A DNA stretch of 64,000 bases from Mangrovibacterium diazotrophicum (GTDB lineage Bacteria > Bacteroidota > Bacteroidia > Bacteroidales > Prolixibacteraceae). The stretch lies in NCBI RefSeq assembly GCF_003610535.1, contig NZ_RAPN01000004.1, positions 1 through 64,000 on the forward strand. Direction: 5' to 3'. Below the pieces are notes generated by a model. The model was given only the letters and a program-made list of their open reading frames with translations, did not search any database and was not told the DNA's origin. Shown one piece after another: positions 16,113-25,991 of this stretch (position 1 is the first letter of the stretch; each line of letters starts with the position of its first letter). The position numbers and the translations under genes are program-made.

Positions 16113-18170
16113 ATGCTAAACCAGGCACTGTTACAACCGAAATCGATCGTGGTTGTTGGCGCATCGAACAATGCGGCTAAACCGGGCGGACATCTGCTCA
16201 GCAATCTCATTCAACACCAATTTAATGGCGATTTGTATACCGTCAATCCCCGGGAAACATTGGTCCAAGGGGTACCTTCTTTTGCTTCAGTTAATGATTT
16301 GCCGGAAGTAGATCTGGCCTTTTTAGCCATTCCTGCAGCGCTTTGTATCGAAGCTGTGGAAATTCTGGCGGGCCAGAAGAAAACCCGGGCATTTGTGATC
16401 ATATCGGCTGGTTTCGGCGAAGGGGATGATGAAGGAAAGCGATTGGAAATGCAGCTTCTTGAAACGGTCTTGAAGCATAATGCTTGTTTGATAGGCCCTA
16501 ATTGTGTTGGATTGATTAATTCCGCCTATGCGGGAGTGTTCACCAGCCCGGTTCCCGCGCTCGACCCGCAGGGAATCGACTTTGTGTCCGGTTCTGGTGC
16601 CACTGCTGTTTTTACGCTGGAAGCAGGGATGAGCAAAGGTTTGCGGTTTGCTTCGGTCTTTTCGGTGGGTAATTCAGCGCAGATTGGCGTTGAGGAAGTG
16701 CTCCAATATTGGGATGAAAATTTTGATGCTGCTGTTAGTCCGCGGGTGAAGCTGCTTTATTTGGAAAGCATTAGAGACCCCCGGAAATTACTGAAATATG
16801 CGCGTTCGCTGGTTCTAAAAGGCTGTCGGATTGCAGGTGTGAAAGCGGGTGTGGGGGAGTCGGGAGCTCGTGCCGCACAATCTCATACGGGGGCGTTGGC
16901 TTCTTCCGATTTGGCGGTTGAGGCACTCTTTCAAAAGGCCGGTATCATCCGGTGCCACAGCCGCGAGGAGTTGACTACTGTTGGTGGTATCCTGCTGCTC
17001 CCGGAATTAAAAGGCTCTCGGCTTGCGATTATTACCCATGCGGGCGGCCCTGCCGTAATGATGACGGATGCATTGGAGAAAGGTGGTTTTTTAATCCCCC
17101 GTTTAGTCGAACCGGTTGTGAAAGAAAAACTGAAATCTTATTTGCATCCCGGCTCCTCAGTTGAAAATCCGATCGACTTTTTGGCAACAGGTACAGCTGA
17201 GCAATTGGGTTTTATCATTGACGTTTGCGATGCTGAAGTACCGGAAGTGGACGCCATGGTCGTTATTTTTGGTAGCCCGGGTTTGATTCCGGTGAATGAA
17301 GTCTACCGCGTGCTTGCCGCCAAAATGAAACAAGGTCGAAAGCCGATTTTTCCGGTTTTGCCATCGGTTGTAAATGCCCGAGAAGCGATTGACAAGTTTA
17401 TTTCGTCCGGGCAGGTTTGTTTCCCCGGCGAGGTTGATTTGGCCAACGCGTTGATCAAAGTTCAGCAAACAGCCAAACCGGAGCCCGAATCACGGGAACA
17501 AATTCATTTCGATCGAAATACAATTCAGAGAATTACAGATGTCAATTCGGAAGGCTTTTTAAAACCGGAGGCCGTCGGCGAGTTATTGGATCAGGTCGGA
17601 ATTCCGAGGGTTAAGCAAAATGTAGTTGAAACCATCCCGGATGCGCTGTTGGCTGCTGATGATATTGGATTTCCGTTGGCTATGAAAGTGATCGGTCCGG
17701 TGCATAAAACGGATGTTGGCGGCGTTAAACTCGATGTTGAACGGAATGAGTTGATCAACAAGTTTAAGGATCTGATGGCGATTCCGGGAGCGACAGGTGT
17801 TTTGCTCCAACAGATGGCCGGCGGTCTGGAATTATTTATCGGGGCTAAACGCGAGGAAGGTTTTGATCCGATTGTTCTTTTTGGGATGGGCGGAGTTTGG
17901 CTGGAAGTGATGAAAGATTTGCAGTTCGGACTGGCACCGCTTACTCTGCCGGAAGTGATGGATTTGCTGACTCGTTTAAAATCATTTCCTCTTTTGATCG
18001 GACATCGCGGCAACGCAGGAATCAATATCTCTGTTTTTGCTGAATTGATCGTCAGAGTCGGACAATTGATGCTTGCTGCACCCGAGATTCAGGAGTTGGA
18101 CATCAATCCGATTCTGGCATCCGGCGATGAATTCAATGTCGTGGATGTCCGTATCCGAACCGGCAGGTAA
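16113..18170 (+). CDS. Acyl-CoA synthetase (ADP-forming), fused alpha-beta subunits
   Basis: A 685-residue cytosolic enzyme that makes acetate (or another acid) and ATP from acyl-CoA, ADP and phosphate in fermentation. The N-terminal CoA-binding domain begins SIVVVGASNNAAKPGGHLLSN. It is followed by the succinyl-CoA-ligase-like domain with AAQSHTGALASSD carrying the phosphohistidine, and by a C-terminal ATP-grasp domain (FPLAMKVIGPVHKTDVGGV, ending ELDINPIL). The frame opens at an ATG at 16080, but the family normally begins at the ATG at 16113 (MLNQALLQPKSIVVVG), preferred here. Together with the hydrogenase it suggests fermentative acetate and hydrogen metabolism. Confidence 0.9.
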   Translation: MLNQALLQPKSIVVVGASNNAAKPGGHLLSNLIQHQFNGDLYTVNPRETLVQGVPSFASVNDLPEVDLAFLAIPAALCIEAVEILAGQKKTRAFVIISAGFGEGDDEGKRLEMQLLETVLKHNACLIGPNCVGLINSAYAGVFTSPVPALDPQGIDFVSGSGATAVFTLEAGMSKGLRFASVFSVGNSAQIGVEEVLQYWDENFDAAVSPRVKLLYLESIRDPRKLLKYARSLVLKGCRIAGVKAGVGESGARAAQSHTGALASSDLAVEALFQKAGIIRCHSREELTTVGGILLLPELKGSRLAIITHAGGPAVMMTDALEKGGFLIPRLVEPVVKEKLKSYLHPGSSVENPIDFLATGTAEQLGFIIDVCDAEVPEVDAMVVIFGSPGLIPVNEVYRVLAAKMKQGRKPIFPVLPSVVNAREAIDKFISSGQVCFPGEVDLANALIKVQQTAKPEPESREQIHFDRNTIQRITDVNSEGFLKPEAVGELLDQVGIPRVKQNVVETIPDALLAADDIGFPLAMKVIGPVHKTDVGGVKLDVERNELINKFKDLMAIPGATGVLLQQMAGGLELFIGAKREEGFDPIVLFGMGGVWLEVMKDLQFGLAPLTLPEVMDLLTRLKSFPLLIGHRGNAGINISVFAELIVRVGQLMLAAPEIQELDINPILASGDEFNVVDVRIRTGR

Positions 18171-18232
18171 TGTAAAAACGTGTTGAGCGAGGACGCTTTT
18201 GTTAACATTACAAAATAGAAATGTTGCCGCAG

Positions 18233-18261
18233 TTTGGATAAAATAAAATTGTTATAAATTG
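18233..18261 (+). promoter_or_regulatory. Candidate promoter of the patatin-like gene
   Basis: TTTG at 18233-18236 is followed after 18 bases by TAAATTG at 18255-18261, one base short of TAnnTTTG. The spacing is slightly below the usual 19-21. The predicted start of transcription is ~25 bases before the ATG at 18293. Confidence 0.35.
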
Positions 18262-18292
18262 TAGTCGAAAAGCCTCAATTAAGAAAACTAGC

Positions 18293-20488
18293 ATGCGCGC
18301 CATTTCCATAATCTTACTTTTTTATTTCAGTTTGGCTATTGGGCTACAGCCGGCGGAGGGCCAGCAAATGCTCCAAAAGGAACGTCCGAAAGTTGGCTTG
18401 GTGCTGAGTGGGGGCGGGGCAAAAGGTTTTGCGCACATAGGTGTAATAAAAGTACTCGAGGAGGAAGGTATTCCGGTCGACATTATTGTTGGTACCAGTA
18501 TCGGAAGTTTGATTGGCGGAATCTATTCTATTGGGTATTCGTCAGAAGAATTGATTGACATTGTGCAATCGCAGAATTGGGACCAGGTACTTTCGGATGA
18601 TGTTTCGAGGCTTTACCTGTCGCCGCGCGATCAAACCATGAAACAGCGCTACCTGTTTTCACTTCCTTTTAATAACCAGCGTAAGTTGAGTTTGCCACAA
18701 GGTGTTATTCGGGGGCAAAATGTATTGAATGTATTTTGCGGGCTGACAGCCAATGTGCCGGTCGATGCCGATTTCAGAAAGTTCCCGATTGAATTTGCCT
18801 GCGTTGCGACCAACATTGAAAATGGTGACGAGGAAATATTGGATCACGGCTTTTTACCAACAGCGATGTATTCGAGTATGGCGATTCCCGGTGTTTTTAT
18901 GCCGGGTAAGCACGATGGTAAACTGTTGGTTGATGGTGGTGTGGTGAATAATTTTCCGGTTGATGTTGCCAAGGCAATGGGAGCCGATATTATCATCGGT
19001 GTCGACATTCGCGACGATTACTACAAACAGGATCAAATTAAGTCGATCAGCGAAATTTTCCTGAACCTTATAAATTTCTATACCAAAGACAAGGACGAGA
19101 AAAACCACGATTTGTGTGATATCGTGATTAAACCGGATGTCATCGACTTCTCGGGAGGGAGTTTTACCCGAGCTGCTACAGATACGCTGATAAAAAGAGG
19201 TGAAGACGCAACTTTGGCGATTCTTGATCAGTTGAAGGCCTTGAAGGAAAAATATCATTTGCAACGCGATTCTGTTTCGCGGATGTATGTTGAGGACAAC
19301 AAATGGCGAATTACAAAAATTAACCTCGATTGTGAGGAGAAACTGAATGACGAGTTTTTGGCTAAAATCATCAACCTACCTTTGGGTGAGCGATACAGCT
19401 ATCAGGAAATTAAAGAAGCAGTCGATCGGCTGTATGGCACCAAAGGTTTTGATTACGTTTACTTTGATCTGACCGATAATGATAACGGCAAGACCCTGAA
19501 CCTGCATTTGCATGCGCAGAACGAGCGATCGCAAAACATCGGTTTCCGCGTGAATACGACTGAGGCTGCAGCTTTGCTGCTGAATGCTACCTGGAAAAAC
19601 TATTCGGGCACATTCAGTTTGATTTCAATCAGTACAGAATTGTCGGCCAACCCCGGCCTTGAATTTTTGACCGAGACCAACTGGCACAACTTTCCTGATT
19701 TGGGTTTTGCGTTGAATGCCAAGTTTCAGAATTACAACATTTACGAGAATGGTGACAAAGCTTTCGATGCCGACCTGTTTTATACTTCGGGGAAGTTATA
19801 CCTGGAACAGCGTTTTGGTACAGTGCGTACGGGGTTCTCGTTTCAGGAAGAGTATTTTTCCGGCGATGTCTTTGCCAGCGAACGGGCCCTCGTTTTGTCT
19901 GAGAACACGACTTTTTTGCTGAGTGGTGCTTCCTTTTATGTCTCTTTTGATAACCAGGATCATTTTTATTTTCCGCGGAAAGGAACCCGCTTATATGCCG
20001 AGGCCACCTTCAATACCGACTTGAAAAATGGAGGACAATCGTCGCCTTACCTGTTGTTGAAAATGGAGAACGTTTTCCCGGTCAGTCGAAAAACCGCCTT
20101 CCTTGTGAATTTGTATGGCCGCGGAATCTTGGACGAAGGCTATCCCGAGATCAAATCGACAATGATCGGAGGCGAGCCATATTCCCGGTATTTTAACTAC
20201 CATTTGCCTTTTATGGGCATGCCTCCGGTGATGATTGGCGAGCGTTTTACGGCTATTGGTGCGCTTGGCGTGCGCTTTCGGCTTTCGTCCAGCCAGTACC
20301 TGTCCTTTATCTTTAATAGTCTGCAGCAAGGGGTCGAATATGATCAAATTCTTCCTGATTTAGCGGTTTATGGAGGTGGAGTGAAATATTCACTCAAGAC
20401 TTTCGTCGGACCGTTGGACATCGGTGTGGGCTATTCCGATTTCCAAAGTAAACCGAATTTCTCCGCCAATTTGGGATATTGGTTCTGA
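18293..20488 (+). CDS. Patatin-like phospholipase with POTRA and outer-membrane barrel (PlpD-like)
   Basis: A 731-residue exported lipase. The signal peptide is at residues ~1-23. The patatin domain (~33-320) has the oxyanion loop GGGAKG (40-45), the nucleophile Ser69 in GTSIG and the partner Asp214 in DGGVVNNF. One POTRA-like domain follows (~335-410, with SYQEIKEAVDRLYGTKGFDYVYF), then a ~16-strand barrel that ends SANLGYWF with the C-terminal aromatic typical of BamA/Omp85 relatives. The arrangement is that of type Vd autotransporters such as PlpD, in which a phospholipase is displayed at or across the outer membrane. A TPR protein gene follows 148 bases later on the same strand. Confidence 0.92.
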   Translation: MRAISIILLFYFSLAIGLQPAEGQQMLQKERPKVGLVLSGGGAKGFAHIGVIKVLEEEGIPVDIIVGTSIGSLIGGIYSIGYSSEELIDIVQSQNWDQVLSDDVSRLYLSPRDQTMKQRYLFSLPFNNQRKLSLPQGVIRGQNVLNVFCGLTANVPVDADFRKFPIEFACVATNIENGDEEILDHGFLPTAMYSSMAIPGVFMPGKHDGKLLVDGGVVNNFPVDVAKAMGADIIIGVDIRDDYYKQDQIKSISEIFLNLINFYTKDKDEKNHDLCDIVIKPDVIDFSGGSFTRAATDTLIKRGEDATLAILDQLKALKEKYHLQRDSVSRMYVEDNKWRITKINLDCEEKLNDEFLAKIINLPLGERYSYQEIKEAVDRLYGTKGFDYVYFDLTDNDNGKTLNLHLHAQNERSQNIGFRVNTTEAAALLLNATWKNYSGTFSLISISTELSANPGLEFLTETNWHNFPDLGFALNAKFQNYNIYENGDKAFDADLFYTSGKLYLEQRFGTVRTGFSFQEEYFSGDVFASERALVLSENTTFLLSGASFYVSFDNQDHFYFPRKGTRLYAEATFNTDLKNGGQSSPYLLLKMENVFPVSRKTAFLVNLYGRGILDEGYPEIKSTMIGGEPYSRYFNYHLPFMGMPPVMIGERFTAIGALGVRFRLSSSQYLSFIFNSLQQGVEYDQILPDLAVYGGGVKYSLKTFVGPLDIGVGYSDFQSKPNFSANLGYWF

Positions 20489-20636
20489 TGTTCTCATTCT
20501 ATCTTTCTGTCAATTAGTAGTTTCGTTTATTCCAATTCTTCGCTGCTTAAGTAAAAATACTTTTATATCTTTTTTTGTGTCCCTGCGTACATGAGATCAG
20601 TGATTCGCCTTTTATTACGGACTTAAATCTCATTGT

Positions 20637-23600
20637 ATGAATATTTCTGATCTTTTCTCTGCGGGGGGAGTGGAGCAGTTTAAATCGATCGAGGAAAACC
20701 TGTTGAACCGGAAGCAGAACGGTAAAATAGCCGGAACACTCGCATTGATTACGGCTATCGGGCAGGCACTGATTCTGTTGTGGCCCATTTTAAAAGAAAT
20801 TCTCGCGGGTGGTGGAGAGGTCGATCTCAGATCGTATTTTGTCAGCCCTTTCAACTACATTTTGCTGTTGTTCGTTGTCTTTTTTTTGGTTATCTACTTC
20901 ATTTTTCGCCGGACCAGTTTTTTGTTGAAAGCCACCAAGGAGCCTTTCCGATACACATTTTATGTTGAGGAATTTCAGAAAATTGATACGGTCACCGATG
21001 GGTTTGAACTGAAGAAGCTGGATCGGCTGAAGTTACTCAGTCATGACCTCACCGAACTGATCAACAAACGTATTAAACGGTTTTCGATTCTGAAGGACCA
21101 TCGGGAAAACGACGACAAAACAAAGCAACTGACCGATACCCGAAAGTCGTCGCATGTGCGGATCTTCGGAAGTTACTCGGTGCGGGAAGACAGGGAGAAC
21201 GGGGATTGGATCATCCACATCATGCCCTATATCCAGATTGGGAATTTAGAGGCGCCGGCGACCCTGGCGCAGTCGGTGCGGTTTTCGTTAACAACCGACG
21301 AAACGCCCGACGTGCTCGATGCCCGGGAGTATAACCAGCTGCTGGAGCGCGTGTATTCCCGGGTGACGACGGAAATTTATGCGCGCATCAAGCAGGACAT
21401 CGACAATAAAATCAAACTTTTTCCGACCTCGTTTTTACAGGAAAATGCTTTGTTTCAGGAAGCACAGGATATGGCAGCATCAAACACGATCAACGCTTTC
21501 GACAGCGCGATAGGTCTCTACGAAAAAGCGATGAAGAAAAGCGCTTCGTCATTCCGGATTAATTTCTTTAACCTTCTGTTTAAGATTACTCCCCTGCGAA
21601 GTTGGTTGATTCATTTCCTGCACCATTACGCGCGCATTCGCATCGGGCACTCCTTGTGTTTGATTTATAAAAAGCGGATTGCGACGCTTTCCGGACGCTC
21701 GTCGAATCCCATTTTCGAGATCCGGCAAAACATGAAACGAGTAGTTAATCTGCTTGAACTCGTCATTTTTACCGTTGCGAAGAATCGGGACAGCCGCGAT
21801 TTCTCTGATGATCAGAAAACCTTTTTCAACCTGGCTTACCTTTCTTATCCCGCGGATAATTGGTTCCGGAAGTTGTTCTTTAAAACTTCGAAGAAGCAGT
21901 TCGACGAAACCCGGGAAATTCTATTCAACGCCTATGTCGTACATGCGTTGTCCGATACTTTATTGAACTCATTTATTGCAGCTCGCGAAAAACTGGACAA
22001 TGCCCGTTCGCTAGCGCCCGATTTGAGTAACGAGAGTGTGTTGTTTATACTGGCCGAAGGCTATGTTGAGCCCAATATTGATAAAGCGATTCTGCTGTTT
22101 CGTCAGGCCAGCGAAAAGGATCCCGCGTTCCAAATTGCGCAATACGACCTGGCATTCTGGAGCGAAATGAGGTTCCGCAAAGAGGGCGCGACCGACAAGG
22201 ATCGGGCGATGTTGGTTTTGGATGAGTATGACAAGGTGTTGAAAATCAATCCCGGAAATATTGCGGCCCTGGCAGCACAGGGCTATATTTTGTGGGTGCT
22301 CAAGGATTTGAATAAGGCGAGGCGAAAGTTTGAGGAAGGCATTGAAGTGAAAGCCTTGGTCAGCGAAACTTTCGTTGGCATTTTGTGGTATGGGCTGGCA
22401 CGGGTTTATGCTGAAAAAGGCTTCATGACCCGCAGCTACGATTTCTATAGTCAGGCCATCACGTCGAGCCCCAACCTCGGGGCCTATTTTATGTACGACA
22501 ACTCAGTCATCAACATTTCCTTTTACGAATATATTACGCCTGGTTTGTTGAAGCGCTTTGATGATTACAAAAATGGCTTTGACTTTTTCAGAAAACAGGC
22601 GACCAACCATTTGCTGCAGCTGCATGATGATAAAGGCCAATGGCACGAGGCACTGCAGGAAATGAAAACCGATGAACTGACAGCCCAACTTCATCATACG
22701 GGCTTGTTTTCGGGGCCCGTGGAAATTACGAAAACGAAGAAATCCGACCAATGGAAAGTTCGATCGAAGAGTGACGATCTGATGCCATTGGCCAAGGAGG
22801 AGGAATACCTGCTGACAATGAAAGGCGATTATGTGGTGATTAGTCAGCAAGGCTCGGAAAAGCTGTTCACCCTGGTGTCGAGTTTTGTATTGAATGACAT
22901 TGGCAATGCGGCTCTCAATTATTTCCGGCGGTACGGTGACCGGACAGAGCTGAATAAGGCGGTCATTTTGTTTGAAGAGGCGATCCAACTGCATGCCGAC
23001 AATATTTTGGCCAAATACAACAAGTCGCTGGCTCTGCTTTACCAGAAGCCTCTGCTTAGTCAGATCGAACAGGAAGATATTGACTCGGAATACATTCGGG
23101 AGTTGCTGGAAATCTCAACGGAAGTAATTGAAAATTACCCGAACTGGATGGAAGGACTCGTATCCTATTTCGAGATTTTAAAACGAACGAGGCAGGATTT
23201 GGTCACTGAGCGACAGGGATACCGCGACAAGATCAAGGGCTATAAATCGGTACAGTCCAAGACACCGTTTCAGTTTCAGGCCTCGGGTACTGATAAATTA
23301 CAGTCTTCGGGCGGCTTATTAAAAGGTTCGCAAAAGACGAATTTACAGCAGCAACAAAATGTTACAGCCGAAAGAAAATCGGAGATGAAACAAAAGCCGG
23401 AACTCTCGTACGACGAGTTGATTTCGCGCGAAAGCCAATGTACCCGAATGATGGAGGTTATCGATAAAAAGATTGAAGTGGTGGTATGGAAGACCATAGA
23501 GTCCACCAGCTACGATGCACTTTACGATGGCTTGAGGTTGGGGGATTTTAGTTCGGCTGCAATTCAGAATCTGCTGGCGAAGGATATTCAATGGGGCAAG

Positions 23601-25991
23601 CTAAACGAAATGGATGCCCGCTCGTTGAAATTGTACACCACGGCCTGCCAGTATTTCAACACTGAATTTAAGAAGGAGGAATACGGTGCCATCAATTCGT
23701 TGTTCAATCATTTGTTGGATTACTATTACCCCGAGGATTTTGATATTTTCCTGTTGAAACGCGATTTGTTGTATAGTATTGCGGATTCGAAAAAACACGA
23801 AGCGGAGTTGTACCAACTATTGAGTGCAAATGGGAACTTTGCTTTGGGGTTGGCTGACGAACTGAAGCAGAATCAAATTCCGGATGAACTGGAAAAAATG
23901 ATGCGGCGTTTGGGCATGGCGGTAGAAAAAGATCACGACTGTGTCGTGGATAAGTCGGAGAATGACGACTGTGTATTTACGATTAATTGTAAAAACCGCT
24001 ACGACCTGAGCCGACGACGCTTTATGGTTCAGCAGCGAGGAAAAGCGAGTTTATTGTTCGAGTCGGTGATCGATCATTGCGACGTTGTTCTTAAATCGTT
24101 TACCTTGTTTTCCTTGGCTCAGGACAAGATTAATTTCGAGTATCTGAATTATTACGCCCGTTATTATTTGTCGAAAGATGCCTATATCAATTGTTTGAGA
24201 CAAGCATTGAGTACCGGTGTTAGTTTGGAAGTGCTCGATTTACTGGCTAATGAAGAGCTGAAATCGGCAGAGCTTATTCGGTTTGTTAATGCGATTGAGG
24301 TGGAGAATTACAGTGACGATCGCAAGCCGGCAATCGCGAAAATTTACAATCGACTCGGGATAATTCTGTATGATGAAGCCAAGATTACGGATGCCATTCC
24401 ATATTACCAAAAGGCAATTGAGCTGGATCCGCAAAAGCCAATTTACCAGAATAACCTGGGGCTCATGTACTCGAAAATGGAGCCAGCAGATCACAAGATG
24501 GCTTTGAAGTATTATGAGATGGCAATTGAAACCCGCAAGAGCGAGCAGGACGATGAATATTCAATGGAGTTTTATTTTGAAGGATGGACCGAGTCGCTTT
24601 TTCACACGAATAAACTGGCGCAGCTTGAGCCCGGCTTGGCAGAAGCTTCGCCTTTTTTAAGCGACGAGCTGGCGGTCGCCAAACTTTTCAACCGCATCGG
24701 TAATCTTATTTTCCGCGAGTCTGATCCAAACGGAGCGATACCATACTACGATCTGGCGATCTCTGTCTATCCCAATTGGCCGATTTTTCATGCCAACCTG
24801 GGACTCATGTATGCCGGCCTTACGCCGCCGGATTGCGAATCGTCGATTGAAAATTATCGGGAGGCGATTCAGTTGAGGAAACTGATCGAGAAGGATGATT
24901 ACGATCTGGCATATTATTACGAGTCTCTGGCCGAGTCGATGTTTAAGTGCGGGCGGATGGACGCCTTTATAAACGAGTTGGAAGCGGAGTCGCCGGGATG
25001 GCTGCCGAACGCGGAAAAGGCCAATATTCATAACCGTATCGGGAACCTTTACTATAACGAAAACCGGGTGCAGGAGGCCATTGACTTTTACAGAAGAGCG
25101 ATTGAGCTCAATCCTAGTCGTCCTATTTTCTATGCAAACCTGGGATTGATGTATTCGAGTTCGAATCCGCCGGAATATGAACGGGCGGCTCAGCAATATC
25201 AGCAAGCGGTAGAGGTTCGGAAAAAATTGGAAACGGATGATTTTAGCTTGAATTACTTTTACGAATATTTGGCCGACAGTTCATTCCGTTGCGGAAGGAT
25301 GGATGAGTTTGTGGGTCAATTTGAACATGAAGAAACAACCGCGTTTACTGCCGATGAAAAAGCCAGTGTGTGCAATCAGGTTGGTAATCTTTACTACCAG
25401 AGCAACGATTTTGAGACCGCTGGCCGCTGGTACGACAAAGCGATCGGCCTTTTCCCGACTCGACCTATTTTCTGGGCTAACCGGGGATTAGTATTTCAAA
25501 GTCTGGATCCGCCAAATTATTCTGAATCGTTTAAATTTTACGGTGAAGCTGCCAGGTTGAGGCGCCAGATTGATAAGGATGAGTACTCGCTGGCCTATTA
25601 CATGGGCTACTGGGCGGATAGTGCCCAACGGTGCGGGAAACTGAGCGAATTCTTTCTGGAGTTTGATGCCAATGAAGTCAGTCAAAATGAAACGCAGGAA
25701 TTGGCAACTTTTTACAACCTGCTGGGTAATTTGTTGTTCCGGGATTTACGGGTAGCTGATGCCATCCCATATTATCAGGAAGCGATTCAACTGGCACCCA
25801 ACCGACCTATTTTCTACGCGAATTTGGGATTGATGTACAGTTCGTTGCGACGACCTAATTTCGATGCGGCTCTCTTTAATTATGAAACTGCACTCGAAAT
25901 CCGAAAAGGCTTGGAGTCGGATGAATTTGACCTGTCCTACTACGAAAATGAGCTTGAAATTTTAAAAGAACGAATGGCCGCGGCTAACTAG
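20637..25991 (+). CDS. Giant membrane-anchored TPR protein (1784 residues)
   Basis: An unassigned 1784-residue protein. Two predicted membrane helices (residues ~31-55 and ~72-91) anchor the N terminus. The rest is soluble and mostly helical, with TPR motifs around 470-620 (KAILLFRQASEKDPAFQIAQYDLAF) and again from 1230 to the end. The C-terminal part is an exact tandem repeat of period 114 residues, each copy with NRxGN, AIPYYxxAIxL, PIFxANLGLMY and YYYEx.AES motifs. Residues ~870-920 form a Gln/Lys-rich linker. TPR arrays bind proteins, and this one is probably a cytoplasmic scaffold; no enzyme domain was seen. The stop overlaps that of convergent hydF. Confidence 0.85.
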   Translation: MNISDLFSAGGVEQFKSIEENLLNRKQNGKIAGTLALITAIGQALILLWPILKEILAGGGEVDLRSYFVSPFNYILLLFVVFFLVIYFIFRRTSFLLKATKEPFRYTFYVEEFQKIDTVTDGFELKKLDRLKLLSHDLTELINKRIKRFSILKDHRENDDKTKQLTDTRKSSHVRIFGSYSVREDRENGDWIIHIMPYIQIGNLEAPATLAQSVRFSLTTDETPDVLDAREYNQLLERVYSRVTTEIYARIKQDIDNKIKLFPTSFLQENALFQEAQDMAASNTINAFDSAIGLYEKAMKKSASSFRINFFNLLFKITPLRSWLIHFLHHYARIRIGHSLCLIYKKRIATLSGRSSNPIFEIRQNMKRVVNLLELVIFTVAKNRDSRDFSDDQKTFFNLAYLSYPADNWFRKLFFKTSKKQFDETREILFNAYVVHALSDTLLNSFIAAREKLDNARSLAPDLSNESVLFILAEGYVEPNIDKAILLFRQASEKDPAFQIAQYDLAFWSEMRFRKEGATDKDRAMLVLDEYDKVLKINPGNIAALAAQGYILWVLKDLNKARRKFEEGIEVKALVSETFVGILWYGLARVYAEKGFMTRSYDFYSQAITSSPNLGAYFMYDNSVINISFYEYITPGLLKRFDDYKNGFDFFRKQATNHLLQLHDDKGQWHEALQEMKTDELTAQLHHTGLFSGPVEITKTKKSDQWKVRSKSDDLMPLAKEEEYLLTMKGDYVVISQQGSEKLFTLVSSFVLNDIGNAALNYFRRYGDRTELNKAVILFEEAIQLHADNILAKYNKSLALLYQKPLLSQIEQEDIDSEYIRELLEISTEVIENYPNWMEGLVSYFEILKRTRQDLVTERQGYRDKIKGYKSVQSKTPFQFQASGTDKLQSSGGLLKGSQKTNLQQQQNVTAERKSEMKQKPELSYDELISRESQCTRMMEVIDKKIEVVVWKTIESTSYDALYDGLRLGDFSSAAIQNLLAKDIQWGKLNEMDARSLKLYTTACQYFNTEFKKEEYGAINSLFNHLLDYYYPEDFDIFLLKRDLLYSIADSKKHEAELYQLLSANGNFALGLADELKQNQIPDELEKMMRRLGMAVEKDHDCVVDKSENDDCVFTINCKNRYDLSRRRFMVQQRGKASLLFESVIDHCDVVLKSFTLFSLAQDKINFEYLNYYARYYLSKDAYINCLRQALSTGVSLEVLDLLANEELKSAELIRFVNAIEVENYSDDRKPAIAKIYNRLGIILYDEAKITDAIPYYQKAIELDPQKPIYQNNLGLMYSKMEPADHKMALKYYEMAIETRKSEQDDEYSMEFYFEGWTESLFHTNKLAQLEPGLAEASPFLSDELAVAKLFNRIGNLIFRESDPNGAIPYYDLAISVYPNWPIFHANLGLMYAGLTPPDCESSIENYREAIQLRKLIEKDDYDLAYYYESLAESMFKCGRMDAFINELEAESPGWLPNAEKANIHNRIGNLYYNENRVQEAIDFYRRAIELNPSRPIFYANLGLMYSSSNPPEYERAAQQYQQAVEVRKKLETDDFSLNYFYEYLADSSFRCGRMDEFVGQFEHEETTAFTADEKASVCNQVGNLYYQSNDFETAGRWYDKAIGLFPTRPIFWANRGLVFQSLDPPNYSESFKFYGEAARLRRQIDKDEYSLAYYMGYWADSAQRCGKLSEFFLEFDANEVSQNETQELATFYNLLGNLLFRDLRVADAIPYYQEAIQLAPNRPIFYANLGLMYSSLRRPNFDAALFNYETALEIRKGLESDEFDLSYYENELEILKERMAAAN
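24348..25988 (+). repeat. Intragenic 342-bp (114-codon) tandem repeats in the TPR gene
   Basis: The Asn codon of the repeated NR(I/L)G(N) motif falls at 24348, 24690, 25032, 25374 and 25716, i.e. residues 1238, 1352, 1466, 1580 and 1694. The distance is exactly 342 bp each time with no insertion or deletion. The fifth copy is cut short by the stop. Copies are diverged at the DNA level, so they are old but length-constrained. Confidence 0.9.
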
